DNA of 19,181 nt from Bacteroidales bacterium (GTDB lineage: Bacteria > Bacteroidota > Bacteroidia > Bacteroidales > F082), in contig JAILDR010000180.1 in assembly GCA_024689285.1 (NCBI GenBank), positions 1-19,181 of the forward strand, written 5' to 3'. Positions 14,116 through 19,181 of this stretch are shown here, one piece after another. The translations under genes and the position numbers were made by a program. Under the pieces are notes generated by a model. The model ran no database searches. It saw only the letters and a program-made list of their open reading frames with translations, and had not been told where the DNA came from. Numbering within the stretch: position 1 is the first letter of the stretch; every line of letters begins with the position of its first letter.

Positions 14116-15348
14116 ATGAAATTCAAACACTTACTTACCGCAACCGCATTGATGCTCAGCGTCTGCGCCGTTGCACAACCTTCGACGCCCAAAACTGAAG
14201 AAAAAGAAAGTGAAGGCTTCAAGTTCACCACGGTGAAGGAACTCCCCGTCACCTCTGTCAAAGACCAAAACCAAGCCGGAACCTGCTGGTGCTACAGCTC
14301 GCTGGCTTTCTTTGAGGCCGAACTGCTCCGTATGGGCAAGCCCGAGTATGATTTCTCGGAAATGTACATCGTTTACAAAACTTATCTTGACCGCGCTGAG
14401 GCTGCTGTTCGTACCCACGGTGACGTGTCCTTCTCGCAAGGTGGCTCCTTCGGCGACGTGCTGTATGCCATCAAGCACTATGGCCTCGTGCCCGATGAGC
14501 TGATGCCTGCCGGTGCCATGCACGGCGACTCGCTGTCTAACTTCACCGAGCTCTCCGCTGTCACCGACCCCTATGTGGCTGGTGTCATCAAGAGCCGCAA
14601 AATCCAGATGGACAAGGACGGCAACCCGCTGTGGAAGAAGGGCCTTGCCGGTATCTATGATGCCTATCTTGGCGTGCCTCCGACTGAATTTACCTACAAT
14701 GGCAAGAAATACACGCCTATGACCTTTGCCGAATCCACCGGCCTCAACATGAACGATTACGTCAACTTGACTTCTTTCACGCACCATCCTTTCTATGAGC
14801 CCTTCGTCATCGAAGTGCAGGACAACTGGCGCTGGGGTCAGGCTTGGAACCTTCCCATCGACGAGTTTATGCAGGTGATGGACAACGCTATCGCCAATGG
14901 TTATCCCATCGCTTGGGGCTCCGACGTCAGCGAGGCTGGCTGGCTCCATGGAACGATGGCAGGTATCGCCGTCCTTCCCGACCTCGAAGCCAAGGGTCGT
15001 GACCTCCAAGGCAGCGATATGGCCCACTGGCTGGGCATGAGCGCCGCCGACCGCAGAAAGGAAGCCCAAAACGGTCCCACCCCGCAAAAGTGGGTCACCC
15101 AGAAAGAACGCCAAATCGCTTACGATAACTACGAGACCGGTGACGACCACGGTATGCTCATCTACGGCACCGCCAAGGACCAAATCGGCAACGAATACTT
15201 CATCGTGAAGAACAGCTGGGGCGATGCCGGCCAGTATAAGGGCATCTGGTACGTCTCGAAGGCCTTCGTGCGCTACAAGACCTTGAATATCGTGGTCCAC
15301 AAAGACGCTCTGCCGAAGGATATTGCCAAAAAGTTGGGCATCAAATAA
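14116..15348 (+). CDS. Exported C1B (bleomycin hydrolase-like) cysteine peptidase, copy 2
   Basis: 410 residues. Signal peptide about 1-21 (ending AVAQ) predicts export to the periplasm or beyond. Active-site residues are intact: Gln51 and Cys57 in DQNQAGTCWCY, His345 in DDHGMLIYG, Asn366 in VKNSWGDAG. The region 'DYVNLTSFTHHPFYEPF' (214-230) and the terminal 'HKDALPKDIAKKLGIK' match the copy at 12087 closely; this copy is longer mainly by a segment around 285-330 (KGRDLQGSDMAHWLGM). Unlike copy 1 it has its own strong promoter and is cut off from upstream genes by a terminator, so the paralogs may be expressed under different conditions. An aminopeptidase-like role on short peptides is inferred from the family. 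Confidence 0.93.
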   Translation: MKFKHLLTATALMLSVCAVAQPSTPKTEEKESEGFKFTTVKELPVTSVKDQNQAGTCWCYSSLAFFEAELLRMGKPEYDFSEMYIVYKTYLDRAEAAVRTHGDVSFSQGGSFGDVLYAIKHYGLVPDELMPAGAMHGDSLSNFTELSAVTDPYVAGVIKSRKIQMDKDGNPLWKKGLAGIYDAYLGVPPTEFTYNGKKYTPMTFAESTGLNMNDYVNLTSFTHHPFYEPFVIEVQDNWRWGQAWNLPIDEFMQVMDNAIANGYPIAWGSDVSEAGWLHGTMAGIAVLPDLEAKGRDLQGSDMAHWLGMSAADRRKEAQNGPTPQKWVTQKERQIAYDNYETGDDHGMLIYGTAKDQIGNEYFIVKNSWGDAGQYKGIWYVSKAFVRYKTLNIVVHKDALPKDIAKKLGIK

Positions 15349-15372
15349 ATACCACTTAAAGTCGAAAACACA

Positions 15373-15406
15373 AACAAAGGGAAGGCCTCAGAGCTTTCCC
15401 TTTGTT
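15373..15406. terminator. Long hairpin between peptidase and lipoprotein genes
   Basis: AACAAAGGGAA (15373-15383) pairs perfectly with TTCCCTTTGTT (15396-15406); the inner GGC/GCT adds three more pairs (one G-U), leaving a 6-base loop. There is no T run after it on the plus strand apart from the arm itself. Its place, 24 bases after the peptidase stop, fits a terminator; but it also ends only 12 bases before the ATG of the next gene. Confidence 0.6.
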
Positions 15407-15418
15407 GAAATAAAACCT

Positions 15419-16267
15419 ATGCTTGTGAAAAAGAACATATTATTGCTTGCCTCCATGATCCTCATGGTTTCGTGCAACGCACAAAACACCAACAACATCA
15501 AGGACATGAAAACAGAACGCTTGACCTACTTTAGTTTTAACCACCACAACACGATGGCCCGCTTCTACGGGGAAAGCTATCAAGTTAGTGCCGGAAAAGA
15601 TGGACGCATCCACGTTATCATCGATGAGGGATTCCCCAAAGAAATGGATTTCCTCATTGACGACACCACTATCTTCGATGCCCTGACTGCCATTGTGAAG
15701 GAGTTCAAGATGGACAAGTACAAAAGTGACTATGAGCCTTCGATGCGTGTCTTTGACGGCGATTCTTGGTCACTTTACTACAAATACGACTCCGGACAAA
15801 GCCACAGTTCGGGAGGCTATATGGCCTGGCCCGACAACTATAGAGAAGCCCGCAGCGCCATCAACGAGTATTTTCAGCAATGGCGGGAATACGCCAAAGA
15901 AACCAAGAGAATCGACTCGTTTCAATACACCAGCAAGAACAACCAAGGCTGCGACATAGAATACCGCTTAGAACGTGGCGAAGAGGAAGCCACGTTGTAT
16001 ATTCGCAATGCGGAATATGGTACTGACGAGCAGCGCTTTGTCAGCAACGATTTTCTGGATGAGCTACAAGAGTTGGTGAACATCTATCGCTTGAAAGATG
16101 ACGGCAACCGCACGACTGACGACGACAGCGTTACCAATTACCATTACCTTGTTTATTATAACAACGGCGATACGATTGACGTCAAAGGTTATTACACCAC
16201 TTTTTTGAGTGGTACAGGCGAGGCTTTCGAGGGCTTCTTCGAACGTTGGCTGCCTGAGAAAAAATAG
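15419..16267 (+). CDS. Lipoprotein with internally duplicated body
   Basis: 282 residues from ATG 15419; the longer in-frame start at 15323 lies within the preceding gene and would bury the leader. GTG 15425 is a possible alternative. The leader ends ILMVSC (Cys19), a lipobox, followed by NAQNTNN. The mature part seems to hold two copies of one unit: about 32-147 (LTYFSFNHH, an acidic strand region, ending INEYFQQW) and about 160-278 (IDSFQYTSK, ELVNIYRLKDDG, ending FEGFFERW). No family recognised with confidence. It ends 5 bases from the convergent YitT gene, so transcripts of the two genes should meet or overlap here. Confidence 0.8.
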   Translation: MLVKKNILLLASMILMVSCNAQNTNNIKDMKTERLTYFSFNHHNTMARFYGESYQVSAGKDGRIHVIIDEGFPKEMDFLIDDTTIFDALTAIVKEFKMDKYKSDYEPSMRVFDGDSWSLYYKYDSGQSHSSGGYMAWPDNYREARSAINEYFQQWREYAKETKRIDSFQYTSKNNQGCDIEYRLERGEEEATLYIRNAEYGTDEQRFVSNDFLDELQELVNIYRLKDDGNRTTDDDSVTNYHYLVYYNNGDTIDVKGYYTTFLSGTGEAFEGFFERWLPEKK

Positions 16268-16272
16268 AGGAT

Positions 16273-17163
16273 TCAGCGTTTCATCGGCTCGAACCCTTTG
16301 CCGTATGCCCCCATCACGGTGTTCATCGTCATGAAAGCCTTGGGGTCTTCGTCCTTTACGATACGCAGTATTTGCTGTGATTCGCGCTTGTGGGCCACCA
16401 CCATCAGGATGGGGCCTTCGTGTTTGGTGTACCAGCCTGTTCCGTTAATGACAGTCACGCCGCGCTGCATCTCGTTGGTGATACGGTCGGCCACTTTTTC
16501 AGGCTCAGAGGTGAAGATGAAGGCTTGCACGGTTTGCTTGTTGCCTGTCAGCACCAGGTCAATGCAATAGCTGCACACCCCCATTACCACAAAGCTGTAG
16601 ATGAAGTCCTCGATGGTGTTGCCCACGATGAAACCGCAGGCGATGATGATGATGTCGCAAAGCAGGATGACGCGTCCCTGCGAGATGTTGCGGTATTTGC
16701 AGACAATCATGGCAATGATGTCGGTACCGCCTGTGCTGCCTCCTTGAGTGAAGGCTATGCCGATGCTCAAGCCAGCCAATCCGCCGCCAAGTATGGCAGC
16801 CAGGAAGTGGTCGCTGACAAAAGGTTGCATGGTGCCAGCCATCATCGGGTCGGTGATGTAGTGCTGCAAGAGCGACATGAACAGCGATGCCATGATGATG
16901 GAATACGCCGTCTTGATGCCGAAGCCTACGCCGATGACCTTCAGGGCAATCAATAAGAGAATGGCGTTGATGACGAATACGGAGATACCGGTGGAGATAC
17001 CTGTTCCCCAATAAATCAAGGCTGCGATGCCGCTCACGCCACCGCCCATCAGGTGGTTCGGGATGAGGAAGGCTGTCCAGCCCAAGCACATGGTGAAGAG
17101 CGCAAAGGTGATGATGGCGTAACGCTTTACTTCTTCTAAAACTTGTTTGTTCGATGCTTTCAT
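16273..17163 (-). CDS. YitT family membrane protein (DUF161 plus DUF2179)
   Basis: 296 residues from ATG 17163-17161; a start eight codons further up is possible but weaker. About five to six membrane helices fill residues 15-200, with glycine-rich motifs typical of the family: 'IPNHLMGGGVSGIAALIYW', 'GGGLAGLSIGIAFTQGGSTGGTD' in two parts (GGGLAGLSIGIAF, TQGGSTGGTDIIA). The C-terminal DUF2179 domain (about 215-290) includes 'NGTGWYTKHEGPILMVVAHK' and 'EDPKAFMTMNTVMGAYGKGF'. YitT proteins are widespread inner-membrane proteins, possibly transporters; the substrate is not known to me. It is transcribed away from the sigma factor gene and toward the lipoprotein gene. Confidence 0.92.
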   Translation of the reverse strand: MKASNKQVLEEVKRYAIITFALFTMCLGWTAFLIPNHLMGGGVSGIAALIYWGTGISTGISVFVINAILLLIALKVIGVGFGIKTAYSIIMASLFMSLLQHYITDPMMAGTMQPFVSDHFLAAILGGGLAGLSIGIAFTQGGSTGGTDIIAMIVCKYRNISQGRVILLCDIIIIACGFIVGNTIEDFIYSFVVMGVCSYCIDLVLTGNKQTVQAFIFTSEPEKVADRITNEMQRGVTVINGTGWYTKHEGPILMVVAHKRESQQILRIVKDEDPKAFMTMNTVMGAYGKGFEPMKR

Positions 17164-17184
17164 AATTCGTTGAGTTTTATTGGG

Positions 17185-17192
17185 CAAAAGTA
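17185..17192 (-). promoter_or_regulatory. -7 promoter element of the YitT gene
   Basis: On the minus strand the bases read TACTTTTG, fitting TAnnTTTG, 21 bases before the start codon. No well-placed -33 TTTG is seen. Confidence 0.5.
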
Positions 17193-17233
17193 ATACATTT
17201 TATCGATTTAGTGGACACAACTATTTCTTTCCT

Positions 17234-17241
17234 TATTTTTG
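17234..17241 (+). promoter_or_regulatory. -7 promoter element of the sigma factor operon
   Basis: TATTTTTG fits TAnnTTTG, 58 bases before the sigma factor ATG at 17300. The -33 region only offers TTTAG (17207-17211). If the operon autoregulates, the ECF factor may use a different, unrecognised element here. Confidence 0.45.
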
Positions 17242-17299
17242 TGTCGCCCATGTCACAAAACGGACTCTTCATTCGTCTTATGATTGTAAAGTTCCCAAG

Positions 17300-17755
17300 A
17301 TGGACCCCGAATTTGAAAAGACATATCGAGACCACTACCCGAAACTGTTCAGGATTGCGGCCAAGATGCTGCATGACCCAGAGGGGGCAAAGGATGTCGT
17401 ACAAGACGTGTTCACGGCGTATTATTTCGCGATGAGCAACGAGAAAGTCATTCGCGACACGAAAAACTGGCTCGTCAGGAGTACCATCAACAAGGGAATC
17501 GACTACAAACGGAAAGCGGCAAGGACCGTCACGATGGAAAAACCTCTGCCCGAAACAGGTGAGCAAACGCTTGACGAGGCTTCCGATATCCTCAATGCGA
17601 TAGCGCATCTCAACGAGAAGGAACAAACGCTTGTTGTGCTTTACAGCGAGGGTTATTCCTACAAGGAAATCGCGGAAATGACGGGGCGCAACCTGCCATC
17701 CATCGGGAAAACCCTGTCGAGAATCTTGGATAAACTCAAAAAAAGTATGCTATGA
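17300..17755 (+). CDS. ECF-type RNA polymerase sigma factor
   Basis: 151 residues from ATG 17300; the frame is open further up (to 17180), but that stretch overlaps the promoter and is not sigma-like. Region 2 spans about 8-75: 'FEKTYRDHYPKLFRIAAKML', 'GAKDVVQDVFTAYYF' and 'DTKNWLVRSTINKGIDYKRK'. Region 4 spans about 100-148: 'LNEKEQTLVVLYSEGYSYKEIAEMTG' is split here as LNEKEQTLVVLYSEG and YSYKEIAEMTGRN, followed by the recognition helix 'PSIGKTLSRILDKLKK'. No region 3, as expected for the ECF group. Its stop overlaps the start of the anti-sigma gene (ATGA), implying translational coupling. Confidence 0.93.
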   Translation: MDPEFEKTYRDHYPKLFRIAAKMLHDPEGAKDVVQDVFTAYYFAMSNEKVIRDTKNWLVRSTINKGIDYKRKAARTVTMEKPLPETGEQTLDEASDILNAIAHLNEKEQTLVVLYSEGYSYKEIAEMTGRNLPSIGKTLSRILDKLKKSML

Positions 17756-18198
17756 AACACTTGAATGACAGAACGATACAAAGCTATATCGACAATGAAT
17801 TGCCGGAAAGCGAAAGAAAGAAGGTGGAAATGCACCTCGAAGAATGTCCATCGTGCAGTCAAAAAGTTGAAGCACAACGCGCTCTCACCGAAAAACTGAA
17901 AAACTCGATGGAAACCTTGGTTTCAGACAACGTCGCGGTGCCAGAATTCAGTTTCGGGAAAGCAACAAGGCCAGAAGTGAACGTCAACCGCATTGTCCTT
18001 ATCTCCTCTTTGGCAACGGCTTGTTCTATTGCGCTTATCGCAGTACTTTTCAATCTCTTGTTGAAGCCCAAGCCGACTGATTACATCTTCGATTATTACA
18101 CCATCGAAGATTACGATGCCAACAAACCTTTTGCTGAACAAGAATTTGCTGAGTTCAAACTGCATATACAAGCAGAAGAAACGGATATCAACCTTTAA
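17752..18198 (+). CDS. Membrane anti-sigma factor with zinc-binding motif
   Basis: 148 residues. The N-terminal cytoplasmic domain (about 1-55) has the anti-sigma zinc-finger signature HxxxCxxC (His28, Cys32, Cys35, in MHLEECPSCSQ) preceded by IQSYIDNELPESE, which is typical of the ZAS/zf-HC2 group. One membrane helix covers about 81-104. The short periplasmic tail (105-148) is acidic and Tyr-rich. It should hold the cognate sigma factor at the inner membrane; release could follow proteolysis or a conformational change, which cannot be read here. Overlaps the sigma gene by 4 bases; the next gene begins 11 bases after the stop. Confidence 0.9.
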   Translation: MKHLNDRTIQSYIDNELPESERKKVEMHLEECPSCSQKVEAQRALTEKLKNSMETLVSDNVAVPEFSFGKATRPEVNVNRIVLISSLATACSIALIAVLFNLLLKPKPTDYIFDYYTIEDYDANKPFAEQEFAEFKLHIQAEETDINL

Positions 18199-18209
18199 AT
18201 ATCAAAGCC

Positions 18210-19181
18210 ATGAAAAAATTGTTTTTTATAATCGGTTTAGCCATTGCGACTTGCTTTCAAGTTGACGCGCAAGTGATTCAACTCGTTCCTGACGAAACCT
18301 ACGGAGCAGGAAACAATTGGGACAAAATCTTTGACACCTATTATGACACCGTAATGGGCAGTCCTTATGGATTGCGGAAACAACTCGTCCTTTTCGACGA
18401 CGGCAAAGCCATTGTCAGCCACGCCACAAGAAACAGGTATTCCCTCTTCGACGCAAACGGCAAATTCTTGAAAGACATCACCTTGTACTTCGCTGACAAA
18501 GACAAGAAGCCGCGCAACCTCCAACCCGTGGAAGGGAAGTTGGGCAACCTGTATTTCACTCAAGCCAACAACACGGGCGACATTTACCTGTTTGACGATA
18601 AAGGACTGATTGTCAAAGAACTGAAAATCAAATACCATGCCTTGGAAATGTTAGCATTGGACGACCACCACATTGCCATCTACGGAGGCACATCGTGGAC
18701 TAATAAATACAGGCACTTGGTATCCATTTTGGATACAAAAACAGGCAAAGAGAAAATCCTTTGCGATAAATTCAGTGAGTCGAGTGGAGAACTCAAAAAC
18801 AAGGGCTACTTCATTTACACTGAAGGCAAAAGGGATGACATGAAAGGCCAATGGCAAATCGCGAAAGTCAACGGCAAGCTCTTCGTTTCCAACCCGATAG
18901 ACGGGCTGGTGAGAACTTACGATTTCAGTGGAAACAAGATTTCGGAAAAACTATTGGATTGGGAACCACAAACCCTGACCGTTGAAGAGCAAATTGCCTT
19001 GCAAAACGCACGAATCAAGGACTTGAAAGACGAGTTGCCAGGGGAAACCGACGAGAGAGTGCTTAGATTTTACAACGACTTTATTACCTTTTACGAAAAC
19101 GGCATCCAACACATTAAAGAGCCTATCAATATGGGGTGGTTCACCATGGCCATCAAAGGCAACGACGACAACATCCTTTTC
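18210..19181 (+). CDS. Secreted beta-propeller-like protein, 3' end cut by window edge
   Basis: From ATG 18210 the frame stays open for 324 codons to the right edge, with no stop. Signal peptide about 1-21 (hydrophobic core, ending VDAQ). The mature part has recurring strand motifs of propeller type: 'LVLFDDGKAIVSHA', 'RYSLFDANGKFLKDI', 'DIYLFDDKGLIVKELKI', 'LVSILDTKTGKEKIL' and 'LVRTYDFSGNKISEKLL'. A charged helical part follows around 270-295 (VEEQIALQNARIKDLKDE). No T9SS domain is visible, but the C-terminus is missing. Its place as third gene behind the sigma and anti-sigma factors suggests it is either part of the signal-sensing system or a principal target; that is inference. Confidence 0.8.
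   Translation, partial: MKKLFFIIGLAIATCFQVDAQVIQLVPDETYGAGNNWDKIFDTYYDTVMGSPYGLRKQLVLFDDGKAIVSHATRNRYSLFDANGKFLKDITLYFADKDKKPRNLQPVEGKLGNLYFTQANNTGDIYLFDDKGLIVKELKIKYHALEMLALDDHHIAIYGGTSWTNKYRHLVSILDTKTGKEKILCDKFSESSGELKNKGYFIYTEGKRDDMKGQWQIAKVNGKLFVSNPIDGLVRTYDFSGNKISEKLLDWEPQTLTVEEQIALQNARIKDLKDELPGETDERVLRFYNDFITFYENGIQHIKEPINMGWFTMAIKGNDDNILF

Noticed and set aside
14131..15300. Long open frame on the minus strand (389 codons)
   Set aside because: Opposite the second C1B peptidase, which has an intact active site; no recognisable motif in the reverse translation.
16390..16956. Open frame on the plus strand (188 codons) across the YitT gene
   Set aside because: Rich in His, Asp and Ala, with no motifs; the minus-strand YitT product is convincing.
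17180..17299. N-terminal extension of the sigma factor
   Set aside because: It would run through the promoter element at 17234-17241 and is unlike sigma region 2; ATG 17300 gives a normal ECF length.

Overview
The window looks like chromosomal DNA from a member of the Bacteroidota, most likely the order Bacteroidales. Two proteins end in a type A sorting domain of the type IX secretion system (T9SS). Several intergenic regions carry the TAnnTTTG -7 promoter element of this phylum. There are many small SpII lipoproteins, and most starts lack a Shine-Dalgarno. I cannot name a genus.

Layout. 1-3220: a lipoprotein cut by the left edge, a T9SS-sorted secreted protein and a second lipoprotein with a near-identical leader, apparently one transcription unit closed by a hairpin terminator at 3254-3282. 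3339-4022: a DUF2975 membrane protein and a tiny XRE-type repressor behind a recognisable promoter. 4023-4292: a 28-codon relic of a T9SS sorting domain, then three 20-base direct repeats spaced exactly 33 bases apart. 4293-5630: an AAA ATPase with a DUF4143 nuclease-like C-terminus. 5647-7255: two lipoproteins, one of them with fibronectin-III-like modules.

7269-15348 is a peptidase-rich stretch: Xaa-Pro aminopeptidase (PepP), a higBA toxin-antitoxin pair, a T9SS-sorted C10 (streptopain-type) protease, and two paralogous exported C1B (bleomycin-hydrolase-like) papain-fold peptidases. Between the two C1B genes lies an AT-rich gene for an odd membrane protein that carries what look like two signal peptides in one chain. 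A reasonable inference is extracellular protein breakdown by the C10 enzyme followed by periplasmic or surface trimming by the C1B enzymes and cytoplasmic removal of X-Pro ends by PepP.

15419-16267 is a lipoprotein with an internal duplication, facing a YitT-family membrane protein (minus strand). From a divergent promoter region the right end runs into an ECF sigma factor, a zinc-binding-type membrane anti-sigma factor (ATGA overlap), and a secreted propeller-like protein cut by the right edge.

Most of the window is ordinary for the phylum. The parts that deserve attention are the double-leader protein and its leader region (13323-13949), the 33-base-period repeats (4165-4250), and the T9SS domain relic (4029-4115). 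All functions are assigned by reading motifs by eye; no database search was possible.
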